This document shows positions 44,168 to 52,657 of a DNA stretch of 64,000 nt, piece by piece. Each line of letters begins with the position of its first letter. Positions within the stretch are counted from its first letter, which is position 1. Under the pieces are notes generated by a model. It had not been told where the DNA came from. It ran no database searches and saw nothing but the letters and a program-made list of their open reading frames with translations. Origin of the DNA: CAINVV01 sp037129695 (GTDB lineage Bacteria > Bacteroidota > Bacteroidia > Bacteroidales > Prolixibacteraceae); NCBI GenBank assembly GCA_037129695.1, contig JBAXUL010000004.1, forward strand, positions 18,263-82,262, written 5' to 3'. The translations under genes and the position numbers were made by a program.

Positions 44168-47100
44168 TTATCCTGCCCTTCCGGTAGGATGACAAGTAAA
44201 GCAGGATGTGCCGGTATAGGTATAATTCTTTACTGATTTGTGATTACTGTCTACTGATGCCTTATTACTGTGCGTATGGCACAGAATACAACTGTAAACC
44301 GCATAGTTCGTTGGAACATTATGGCATTCCGTACACAGGGTCCAAACTCCTTTGTGCCTTCCGCTGTTAATTGGGAAATACTGTGCATCGTGGTTGTAGG
44401 TTGAAGGAACCCAAGCAGTAGTCTTGTGGCAACTTTCACAATTGGTCGGAAATTTGGCAGCAAGATGGTTCGGATTCGTCGAAACATTGTATTTGGCTGC
44501 ATGACAACTATAACAAGCCGTCGGAGTTCCCTTAAATACTGTTGTATGGCATTTTGCACAAAGAACGGTTGTGTGTGCACCTGTCAGCGGAAAACTGGTT
44601 GTCGCATGATTAAAGCTATTTGCCAGCCAATTGTTTTGGGTATGACACATGGCACAATCGGTCGGATATCCTTGTGTTTTATGTCCAGGTGCAGTATCAT
44701 ATCTTGATTGGTGACAACTTAAACATGTTTGAAGCGTGGTTACAACACTTCCGATGTGACAATCAGAGCACTGAACAATACTTATGTGTGCTCCCTGAAG
44801 CACATATCCGGTAGTGGTATGGTTAAAGGAGGATGGTTTCCAGGCCACAGTTGTATGGCAGGTGGCACATTCTTTGGGTATTCCCGCAGCAAGGTGTTTG
44901 GGCAACTGTGAACTGTTATAGGCAGCAATGTGACAACTGCTGCAAACAGTAGAAGTCCCTTTTAAACTGACCGTATGACATTTTGCACAAAGAACGGTTG
45001 TGTGTGCACCTGTCAGCGGGAAGCTGGTGGTTGAGTGATTGAAAATATTATTTAGCCAGTTTGTTTGTGTATGACACATGGTGCAATCGGCAGGATAACT
45101 TTGAGTCTTATGGTTAAGGGCCGTATCGAAATTGGTCTGATGACAGCCGGCACAAGTACGAGGGGCAGAGGTAACATTTCCCTTGTGACACTGAGAACAC
45201 TGGACAATGGTTAAGTGCTCACCTTTCAATTCGTAACCTGTTGTAGTATGATTAAAGGAGGATGGTTTCCATGCAATAGTAGTGTGACAAGTTGCACATT
45301 CCTTGGGTATTCCTGCAGCAACGTGTCCGGGTAACTGCGAACTGGTATATACCGGCAAATGGCAACTGCTGCAGGCAGTGGGAGTCCCGGCATACCCATT
45401 CACATGGCAGGTTGAGCAAAGCACGCTGGTGTGAGCACCTGTTAATGGGAATCTTGTTGTCGTGTGATCAAAACTGGTGGCAAGCCAGTTATTTTGAGAG
45501 TGACACTTTGTACAGTCTGTAGAATATCCATTTAGCTTGTGACCGGGTGCTCCGTCGTATTGCACCTGGTGGCATGCGATACAGGTCTGTGGAGCAGAAG
45601 TTACATTCCCCTTGTGACAAAGTGAGCACTGTGCGATTTTCACATGTGCTCCCACCAGCAAGTAGCCTGTGGACGTGTGATTAAAGGTGGAAGGCTTCCA
45701 TGCAAGAGTGGTGTGACAGGTAGCGCACTCTTTGGGTATCCCTGCAGCAACGTGTCCGGGTAACTGCGAACTGGTATAAACCGGCAAATGGCAACTGTTG
45801 CAGGCAGTAGGTGTCCCGGCATATCCATTCACATGGCAGGAGCTACAAAGCACTTTGGTGTGAGCACCTGTTAATGGAAAATTAGTCGAAGAGTGGTCAA
45901 AACTAGTGGCAAGCCAGTTCACCTGAGAATGGCATTTGATGCAATCGGTAGAAAAACCGCTTTGCTTGTGACCGGGGGCTCCATCATATTGAACCTGATG
46001 GCATGCAATACAAGTCTGGGGTGCCGACGTAACATTACCTTTGTGACACAATGAACACTGTACAATATTTTTGTGAGCCCCTTTTAATTCATAACCGGTG
46101 GTGGTGTGGTTAAAACCGGATGGCTTCCATGCAATGGTTGTATGGCATGTTGCACACTCTATTGGCAGTCCTGCTGCCACGTGGCCGGGCAACTGGGAGT
46201 TGGTATAGACCGGAAGATGACAACTGCTGCAAACAGTGGAAGTTCCGGCAAACTTATTCACATGACAGGAAGTACACAACGCTTTGATATGTGCTCCGGT
46301 TAATGGAAAATTTGTTTTCGAATGGTCAAAACCAGTGGCGAGCCAGTTATTCTGAGTATGGCAAATCGTGCAATCAGTGGCAAAACCGCCTTGCTTGTGA
46401 CCGGGGGCTCCATCATATTGAACCTGATGGCATGCAATACAAGTCTGGGGTGCCGACGTAACATTACCTTTGTGACACAATGAACACTGTACAATATTTT
46501 TGTGAGCCCCTTTTAATTCATAACCGGTGGTGGTGTGGTTAAAACCGGATGGCTTCCATGCAATGGTTGTATGGCATGTTGCACACTCTATTGGCAGTCC
46601 TGCTGCCACGTGGCCGGGCAACTGGGAGTTGGTATAGACCGGAAGATGACAACTGCTGCAAACAGTGGAAGTTCCGGCAAACTTATTCACATGACAGGAA
46701 GTACACAACGCTTTGATATGTGCTCCGGTTAATGGAAAATTTGTTTTCGAATGGTCAAAACCAGTGGCAAGCCAGTTATTCTGAGTATGGCAAATCGTAC
46801 AATCAGTGGCATAACCGCCTTGCTTATGACCTGGTGCTGCATCAAACTGCGCCTGGTGACATCCTAAGCAGGTTTGTGGTGCGGAGGTTACATTGCCCTT
46901 GTGACAAAGTGAACACTGCACGATATTTTTATGCGTTCCCTTCAATTCATAACCCGTTGTGGTATGATTAAAGGAAGACGGTTTCCAGCCTGCCGTTGTG
47001 TGACAAACGGCGCAATCCTTAGGAATTCCTGCTGCCACATGAGCAGGAATCTGTGAAGCAGTGTAGGCAGTAAGGTGACAACTGGTGCATACCGCAGAAG

Positions 47101-48190
47101 TACCTGCTAAAGTGGAAACATGACAGTCTCCGCATTTTGCAGTGATGTGTTTTCCAGTCAGCGGATAGTTGGTCAAAGAATGATTAAAAATATTCTCTAA
47201 CCAGTTGTTCTGAGAATGACATTTAGTGCAATCAACAGGATAATTAACTTTTTTATGGTTTAAAGCAACGTCATATTTAGTCTGGTGACATGCAATGCAA
47301 TTCTGTTTGGCCGAAGTAAGATTCCCTTTATGGCAATCAGAGCATTGCAAAAGACTTTTGTGAGCGCCCTTCAATTCAAAGCCGGTACTTAGATGATTGA
47401 ATGTGGATGGCTTCCAGGAATTGATACCATGACAAGTTTCACATTTGACAGGGATGCCGGCTTCGCTGTGTTTTGGGAGTTGTGCTGCAATAAATTGTTT
47501 GTTGTGGCAATTGTTACAGTCTGCAGGGATTTTAGCGTAATGGTTACTTGTATGGCATAATCCACAACCCACGTTATGACCACCTTTCAGAGGGAAAAGA
47601 TCATGGTTCACTAATTTGGTTTGCCAACTGGCAATATTTTCATTGTGACACTCCAAACAATCCGGAGAATATTTACCCGTAACGTGGTTGGGGGAAGATG
47701 TTTTCAGAAAATCCTGCTTGTGACAGCTGACACACTCAATCCCAAGTGATTCAAATTGATAGACAGCTGCTGACTTGTGACAGTCATTGCAACTTACCGT
47801 TCTGTGTGCACCCAAAAGCGGAAACCGTGTTTGTTGGTGCATGCTTGTCGCGTCGCTAATGATCCAGGTTTTGGGAGTATGACATTTCTCGCAGATTTTC
47901 CCCAAAGTCAGGTTGTGAACATCCTTGTGACAATCGATGCAATTTCTTCTTCCATCCTTAAAGGTGAGGGACTTGTGACAATCCAGACAATTTACCATTG
48001 TATGCTGACCCGCAAGTTTAAAACTTGTATTGTCGTGATTGAACTTTACCTCAACCGGATTCACCTTCCAGTTTTTGGAAGTATGGCACTGCACACAATC
48101 AATTTTAAAACCCGCCCCGTGAGGGGAAGTCTGGCCCTGAACATAAAATACTATGATTAGGGCAATTACTGTAAGTGACAGGTAGCGCAT
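44168..48190 (-). CDS. Giant multiheme cytochrome c with 55 CXXCH motifs
   Basis: The 1340-residue protein has a signal peptide (MRYLSLTVIALIIVF onward, ending VQGQ) and, by my count, 55 CXXCH heme-binding motifs, one per 24 residues. Hemes 1-9 form an irregular N-terminal part, hemes 10-51 form seven repeats of a six-heme module of about 143 residues, and hemes 52-55 form the tail. In each module the motifs are spaced by histidines in contexts such as FNHTTTGYELKGAH and FDHSKTNFPLTGAH, suggesting bis-His ligation. It has no membrane anchor. Such a chain could act as a periplasm-spanning or extracellular electron wire. Its start overlaps the 20-heme gene by 25 bp. Confidence 0.95.
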   Translation of the reverse strand: MRYLSLTVIALIIVFYVQGQTSPHGAGFKIDCVQCHTSKNWKVNPVEVKFNHDNTSFKLAGQHTMVNCLDCHKSLTFKDGRRNCIDCHKDVHNLTLGKICEKCHTPKTWIISDATSMHQQTRFPLLGAHRTVSCNDCHKSAAVYQFESLGIECVSCHKQDFLKTSSPNHVTGKYSPDCLECHNENIASWQTKLVNHDLFPLKGGHNVGCGLCHTSNHYAKIPADCNNCHNKQFIAAQLPKHSEAGIPVKCETCHGINSWKPSTFNHLSTGFELKGAHKSLLQCSDCHKGNLTSAKQNCIACHQTKYDVALNHKKVNYPVDCTKCHSQNNWLENIFNHSLTNYPLTGKHITAKCGDCHVSTLAGTSAVCTSCHLTAYTASQIPAHVAAGIPKDCAVCHTTAGWKPSSFNHTTTGYELKGTHKNIVQCSLCHKGNVTSAPQTCLGCHQAQFDAAPGHKQGGYATDCTICHTQNNWLATGFDHSKTNFPLTGAHIKALCTSCHVNKFAGTSTVCSSCHLPVYTNSQLPGHVAAGLPIECATCHTTIAWKPSGFNHTTTGYELKGAHKNIVQCSLCHKGNVTSAPQTCIACHQVQYDGAPGHKQGGFATDCTICHTQNNWLATGFDHSKTNFPLTGAHIKALCTSCHVNKFAGTSTVCSSCHLPVYTNSQLPGHVAAGLPIECATCHTTIAWKPSGFNHTTTGYELKGAHKNIVQCSLCHKGNVTSAPQTCIACHQVQYDGAPGHKQSGFSTDCIKCHSQVNWLATSFDHSSTNFPLTGAHTKVLCSSCHVNGYAGTPTACNSCHLPVYTSSQLPGHVAAGIPKECATCHTTLAWKPSTFNHTSTGYLLVGAHVKIAQCSLCHKGNVTSAPQTCIACHQVQYDGAPGHKLNGYSTDCTKCHSQNNWLATSFDHTTTRFPLTGAHTSVLCSTCHVNGYAGTPTACSSCHLPVYTSSQLPGHVAAGIPKECATCHTTIAWKPSSFNHTTTGYELKGEHLTIVQCSQCHKGNVTSAPRTCAGCHQTNFDTALNHKTQSYPADCTMCHTQTNWLNNIFNHSTTSFPLTGAHTTVLCAKCHTVSLKGTSTVCSSCHIAAYNSSQLPKHLAAGIPKECATCHTTVAWKPSSFNHTTTGYVLQGAHISIVQCSDCHIGSVVTTLQTCLSCHQSRYDTAPGHKTQGYPTDCAMCHTQNNWLANSFNHATTSFPLTGAHTTVLCAKCHTTVFKGTPTACYSCHAAKYNVSTNPNHLAAKFPTNCESCHKTTAWVPSTYNHDAQYFPINSGRHKGVWTLCTECHNVPTNYAVYSCILCHTHSNKASVDSNHKSVKNYTYTGTSCFTCHPTGRAG
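45962..46768 (-). repeat. Tandem 429-bp repeat inside the giant cytochrome gene, 378 bp identical
   Basis: Positions 45962-46339 and 46391-46768 are identical over 378 bp by direct comparison and are offset by 429 bp, exactly 143 codons. Outside this block the same period continues with growing divergence. The unit encodes one six-heme module. This points to recent module duplication or gene conversion. Confidence 0.9.
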
Positions 48191-49767
48191 AATATGTCCT
48201 TAAATTTGTAATTAATATATCTTTCGTTTCCCTCTGCGATAACTTTGTGGCATTTGATACATGCCACGTCTTTGTGACCGCCATCCAACTTAAAGCGGGT
48301 ATTGTTATGATTGAATTTTTCAGGTTTCCAGTTTTCAAAACCGTGACATCTTACGCAGTATTTTTCAGTGTTTTCCTTAAACTGCGCATGATGGATGTCC
48401 TTATGACAATTTTCGCAATTTCCTCCCAACTGTCTGAATTTTTGCTCCGGAGCATTCCCTTCTTTTAATAAGAAATGACATTGTCTGCACGAAACCAACA
48501 AATGTTTCCCTTCAAGTTGGAAAGAGGTTGTTTGATGGTCAAATTTGATTTCACTCCATGAAGCAGCCTGGTGACAGTTCTCGCATCGCGATCCGGGATA
48601 GAATCTGGCATCTATCAAATTTTGATGAATATCCTTGTGACAATCTACACATTGCTCACCAATACCCCTGAAACTCCAATCTTTTCCTTTTTTATGGCAC
48701 TCAAAACAAGGTGTTGCCAAATGGGATCCTTCAAGCTTGAATTTTGAAAGATTGTGTTTTTCCACCGTAAATGAAAACAGGGAAAATCCGGTCACATCAT
48801 GGCATTCAGAACAATCTGGCGATTTATCATTCCTTCTGAATTGATTTTTATGATAGTCAATATGGCAATCTATGCATTTCTCGTGCTTTACAGGAGCTGT
48901 GACACTTACTTTATGGCACTGTTTGCATGTAACCTGTGCGTGGCGGCCTGCAAGCAGGAATCCTGTTTTACGGTGATCAAAATTACCAAGGCTTTTCATC
49001 GATTTAAAGGAATCCTCCATATGACATTGGGTGCAATTTTGCCCGAATTTATTTTCATGCGGATCCTTGTGACAACTGACGCAATTTTGAAATTGCAATC
49101 CGGAAAACTGTTGGAATTTTTTCCCTTCCCTAACACTTTTTGCATGGCATTTTTCACACAATACATCTGCATGCTTCCCTTTTAGTATGAATCTGGACTT
49201 GTTGTGATCAAATTTTGAGGCTGGTTTAAACGCATCAAAATTGTGACATGTCTGACAATTTACTGACATGGTTTTCTGGTGGTTGTCCTCATGACAGGTT
49301 AGACACTGCCCATTCAACCCTAAATAGGTTTCACTCTTCTTTTTGATCTGTAAATCAGTAATATGCTCAGTCTTATGGCAATCCTTACAATCTTTTGTCA
49401 CATGTTTTCCCTCTAGTTTGTACCCGGTATCGTTGTGGTCAAATTTTTCTTTTTGAAGATGGACAATATCATAATTTTTCCCATAATGATCACTGTGACA
49501 TATCGTACAGTCTTTCCCTTTCACCTTGGTAGAGGAGTGATATCCTTTGGCTTCCACAACCCTTGCCTTGATCTCCTTGTGACAGTCGAGACATTTTTCG
49601 TTCGAAACTTTTGCCCCTAATGTATGACACTGAGTGCAATTGGCCATGCCCTCCAGATGAGCGTGAACCTTCGCCAGTTCTCCAGGAGAAATCTGCCCTG
49701 ATACTTTCAACGAAAGAAACAGAATGCTGATCAGAAAAATATTTTTATGCAAATAACTTGCTTTCAT
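48166..49767 (-). CDS. Multiheme cytochrome c with 20 CXXCH motifs
   Basis: Starting at 49767 (MKASYLHKNIFLISI) gives a 533-residue protein with signal peptide ending VSGQ and 20 CXXCH motifs by my count. The spacing follows a doubled CXXCH pattern (for example CEKCHAKSVREG and CVSCHKDPHENKFGQNCTQCH), and histidines in FDHNKSRFILKGKH-like segments recur at the end of each heme pair, giving likely distal ligands. It is related in style to, but not a repeat-expanded copy of, the giant cytochrome downstream. The last CXXCH (CATCH) lies within the 25-bp overlap with the next gene. I infer a periplasmic electron carrier between the inner-membrane module and the 55-heme protein. Confidence 0.93.
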   Translation of the reverse strand: MKASYLHKNIFLISILFLSLKVSGQISPGELAKVHAHLEGMANCTQCHTLGAKVSNEKCLDCHKEIKARVVEAKGYHSSTKVKGKDCTICHSDHYGKNYDIVHLQKEKFDHNDTGYKLEGKHVTKDCKDCHKTEHITDLQIKKKSETYLGLNGQCLTCHEDNHQKTMSVNCQTCHNFDAFKPASKFDHNKSRFILKGKHADVLCEKCHAKSVREGKKFQQFSGLQFQNCVSCHKDPHENKFGQNCTQCHMEDSFKSMKSLGNFDHRKTGFLLAGRHAQVTCKQCHKVSVTAPVKHEKCIDCHIDYHKNQFRRNDKSPDCSECHDVTGFSLFSFTVEKHNLSKFKLEGSHLATPCFECHKKGKDWSFRGIGEQCVDCHKDIHQNLIDARFYPGSRCENCHQAASWSEIKFDHQTTSFQLEGKHLLVSCRQCHFLLKEGNAPEQKFRQLGGNCENCHKDIHHAQFKENTEKYCVRCHGFENWKPEKFNHNNTRFKLDGGHKDVACIKCHKVIAEGNERYINYKFKDILCATCHLQ

Positions 49768-49808
49768 CTTGAACTGTATTGCAGTCATTCCAGTGAAGTC
49801 TAAAAATA

Positions 49809-51161
49809 CTAATTAGTGTGCTTCAGGATGGCCTCACCGAATTTTTTGGTAATTTGAATACCTATTTTCTCTAGGAATTGTGTTGGCAACTCCCCTCCAG
49901 CAAAAATGTAAACCAGATCATTATTTAAAACAATATTTTCGGCTGAATCTGATTTTGAAATGCGTACTATTTTATCCTCAATGGCTTTCACATTTGAATT
50001 AAATAATACGTCGATCTTATTCGCCTGAATGGCTTCCTTGATGTTGTTATTGTTTTTAGGCTTTAACCTTCCAAAAATCTCACTTCTGTAGGATAATGTC
50101 ACCTTGTTGTTGTCAGAAAGTAATAAAGCAGATTCAATGGCCGAATCTCCCCCACCCACAATTAAAATATTCTTATCCTTTATTTGTTCTGGTTCCAGTA
50201 ATCGGTAAGCCACCTTTGGATTCTCTTCACCTGGTACATCCAGTTTACGGGGAGAACCTCTGCGCCCTATAACCAAAAGAACCTTCCGGGAGGAATATTC
50301 TTCTCCGGCCAAAGTCTTGATGATAAAATGCCTGCCTACAGGAGTGACAGACTCCACTTTGGCATTCTGATACAACTCAATTTCATTTTTAGACAGTACG
50401 TCAGTCCAGAGATTCAATAATTCCTGCTTGCTGGTTTCAAAAAGTTTAACTTTGCCATGTAAAGGGAGATCCATGGCAGATGTCATCACTATTTTGGAAC
50501 GGGGAAAAGTAAAAACAGTTCCGCCCAGCGTATTCTGTTCAAGGGTCAAAGCCTTCAATTTGTTCATCTTTGCAGTCAAAGAAGCAGATATCCCGGCGGG
50601 CCCGGCACCTACAATGACCAGGTCGTATTGAGCCGGAATGTTCTTGTCAATTTTTCTGCTCAGATTCTCAACTGCCTGTTTTCCTTGTTCAACTGAGTTC
50701 TTAATTAGCCCCATTCCACCCATTTCGCCTGCTATATAAATTCCGGGCACATTGGACTCAAAACTCTGATCAACATGAGGCAATTCAACACCCCGTTTTT
50801 CGGTACCAATGAAAAGGGTAATAGCTTGCACCGGACAAGCATGAAAACAAGCCCCATGTCCAATGCAGCGGGAAGCATTAATAATGGTCGCCTTGCCGTC
50901 TTTGATGCCAATAATGTCCTTTTCAGGACACGCGCTGACACAGGCTCCGCTTCGGATGCAACGATTCACATCGATCACCGGATGCAGCGTGACGGGTTCG
51001 TTCAATCCTTCCTCAATGGCAATGGCAATCTTTTTCTCAACAATTCTTGAGTCTCTTTTCTGTTTAAACAAGTATACCAACAGAATGGATACGATAAAAA
51101 CAGCCACCAAAGAATAGATAATCAATTTTTCTATGAGTACATCCATAACTAAAAAATCCAT
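49809..51161 (-). CDS. Membrane-anchored ferredoxin/FAD-NAD(P)-type oxidoreductase with unusual Fe-S motifs
   Basis: The 450-residue protein has one N-terminal membrane helix (about 12-33), a two-cluster ferredoxin domain (62-115) and a thioredoxin-reductase-like flavoprotein domain (178-450) with GAGPAG at 185-190 for FAD and IVGGGDSA near 333-341 for NAD(P). No redox CxxC of thioredoxin reductase is seen. The Fe-S motifs are CIRSGACVSACP (Cys68, 74, 78) and CIGHGACFHACP (Cys99, 105, 109): the usual second Cys is Ser71 and His102, so [3Fe-4S] clusters are possible. It overlaps the cytochrome b gene by 13 bp; a start at 51146 would avoid this. It could link NAD(P)H to the membrane cytochrome. 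Confidence 0.85.
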   Translation of the reverse strand: MDFLVMDVLIEKLIIYSLVAVFIVSILLVYLFKQKRDSRIVEKKIAIAIEEGLNEPVTLHPVIDVNRCIRSGACVSACPEKDIIGIKDGKATIINASRCIGHGACFHACPVQAITLFIGTEKRGVELPHVDQSFESNVPGIYIAGEMGGMGLIKNSVEQGKQAVENLSRKIDKNIPAQYDLVIVGAGPAGISASLTAKMNKLKALTLEQNTLGGTVFTFPRSKIVMTSAMDLPLHGKVKLFETSKQELLNLWTDVLSKNEIELYQNAKVESVTPVGRHFIIKTLAGEEYSSRKVLLVIGRRGSPRKLDVPGEENPKVAYRLLEPEQIKDKNILIVGGGDSAIESALLLSDNNKVTLSYRSEIFGRLKPKNNNNIKEAIQANKIDVLFNSNVKAIEDKIVRISKSDSAENIVLNNDLVYIFAGGELPTQFLEKIGIQITKKFGEAILKHTN

Positions 51162-52009
51162 TTATATCCGAAAGTAACTGCAACAACAACATGAATTATC
51201 ATGACTACCAGCATGATCAGCGCAAAAGGCAAATGGGCCACATGCCAGTAGGCAAATAGCTTTTGCATCGTAACCAACCTTTCTATTCTCTTTTTGAGCG
51301 TAAGTTGATTCTTGAATATCTGAATAATTTCAGCGGCTTTCTTTCTGGGTACAGCCTGCGATTTCAATTCATTTCTTAATTTCTTCAGTACAACTCTTTC
51401 TCCCCTTCTTCTCTCCAATATACCGGAATTCATATCTGACCTGCCTGAACGATAATCGATGATCTCATAAATACTTTCGTCCAATGTGATAGTTTGTCTC
51501 AATTGCTTGTTGATCTCTGCCCTTTGATCCTCCATCTCCATAAGAGTCAATTCCTTACCTTCAATCGAGTGAGGTATTTGAAGGTAGATATACCGACCAA
51601 TTATTCCACTCAGGAAGACCGCAACCATACTCCAGAAACTGACAGCAACAATACCTCCAAATTTAAACGTGGTGTGAAATAATATAAGAAACGGTCCTAG
51701 TGTGCAAAGAAAAATATGAAATTCAAGCCAGTGTTTTAGTATTCCTATCCGGGAAAAAATTCTTATCCGTTTTCTGAACATATAAGAGAATACCCCGGTA
51801 ATAATCAAAAGTGACCCAATAATTCCCAATCCGTGACCAACGATTCCGCTGGCTTTAAATGACAGGTTTAGCGGATGAAAATGTCGCTCCTCTAAAGGAA
51901 TGGAGTAATAATCATAACCAAAAAATAATAGAAGAGAAACCGTTAATGCAACGATTATTACGAGAGAGGTTATAACGATTTGATGAATGGCAGAATCTTT
52001 TAATCTCAT
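51149..52009 (-). CDS. Membrane b-type cytochrome-like protein
   Basis: The 286-residue protein has about five membrane helices (roughly 10-31, 52-75, 94-112, 119-143, 258-281). Several histidines lie in or at the ends of these helices (H59, H93, H98, H112, H256, H259, H273), the arrangement expected for bis-His heme b in quinone-linked cytochromes. A charged cytosolic segment of about 110 residues (150-255) connects helices four and five. No named family is assigned with certainty. It is first in the cytochrome locus, so I infer it exchanges electrons with quinone or with the Fe-S/FAD partner and passes them to periplasmic cytochromes. Confidence 0.7.
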   Translation of the reverse strand: MRLKDSAIHQIVITSLVIIVALTVSLLLFFGYDYYSIPLEERHFHPLNLSFKASGIVGHGLGIIGSLLIITGVFSYMFRKRIRIFSRIGILKHWLEFHIFLCTLGPFLILFHTTFKFGGIVAVSFWSMVAVFLSGIIGRYIYLQIPHSIEGKELTLMEMEDQRAEINKQLRQTITLDESIYEIIDYRSGRSDMNSGILERRRGERVVLKKLRNELKSQAVPRKKAAEIIQIFKNQLTLKKRIERLVTMQKLFAYWHVAHLPFALIMLVVMIIHVVVAVTFGYKWIF

Positions 52010-52657
52010 ATTTCTAGCTGCTGAAAATGTGAATTTATAGGTCTAAACTGCACTCTTTTTGTAACTTACAAAGTGAAGATAGTGAAATTACAATTTACTG
52101 ACAAAACAAAAATGATCATGTTTTACATTTTTTTTGTCAATGTATTCTTAACAAATCTATCCTATTGAATCAATATATTAATCCACTTTCAGTTAAATGT
52201 AGTTTCCTGTAATAAAATCAATTTTGTTATACGTGATCTTTTAGCCGTATTACAGGCAGGAAATATCTGGTCGAATATGTAATATCAATGATATATTTAT
52301 TTGAATATTTAATACTTAGCCATGAATTTATGAAACACAAAATTCCCGTCCTGAGATTTTATTTAGTATAAATTAAAACAACACTGATTAGTGTATTTGT
52401 AATGATTCCATTTACATTTTCAATGAAAAAATCAAGAGATTATAATAATTCGGGAGATTTCGATTTATTTGATTAGGTCAGAAATAATTTGAACAAAAAA
52501 TCTGATCGAATCAATTTATTAAGTTGAATACCAGGGGAAAAAAAGATTCAATCGCAAAATAGAATAAGGAAGAATAATCAGTCAGATGGGACCTGCTGAT
52601 TTGAAGTCTACAAAGATTTGGGAGAGGAACAACAACAGCGACATCGCCTGATGTAAT
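52010..52657. other. 648-bp AT-rich intergenic region upstream of the cytochrome locus
   Basis: It lies between the start of the cytochrome locus and the end of plsY, both on the minus strand. I see no gene in it; a minus-strand frame at 52608-52868 overlaps plsY and is rejected. It holds the palindrome at 52058-52072 and should carry the promoter of the cytochrome locus, but no clear TTTG/TAnnTTTG pair was found. Confidence 0.45.
52058..52072. promoter_or_regulatory. Perfect 15-bp palindrome TTTGTAACTTACAAA
   Basis: A 7-1-7 inverted repeat lies 49 bp before the start codon of the b-type cytochrome, the first gene of the electron-transfer locus. Its symmetry and position suit a dimeric regulator, perhaps of the Crp/Fnr type; this is inference. 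Confidence 0.4.

Noticed and set aside
46106..46732. Two identical 65-codon plus-strand frames opposite the giant cytochrome
   Set aside because: They are antisense images of the duplicated cytochrome module, not independent genes.
44168..47600. Regular DNA repeats that might suggest a CRISPR array or satellite
   Set aside because: The period is 429 bp and in frame, and every unit encodes the same six CXXCH motifs, so it is a repeat within a coding gene.
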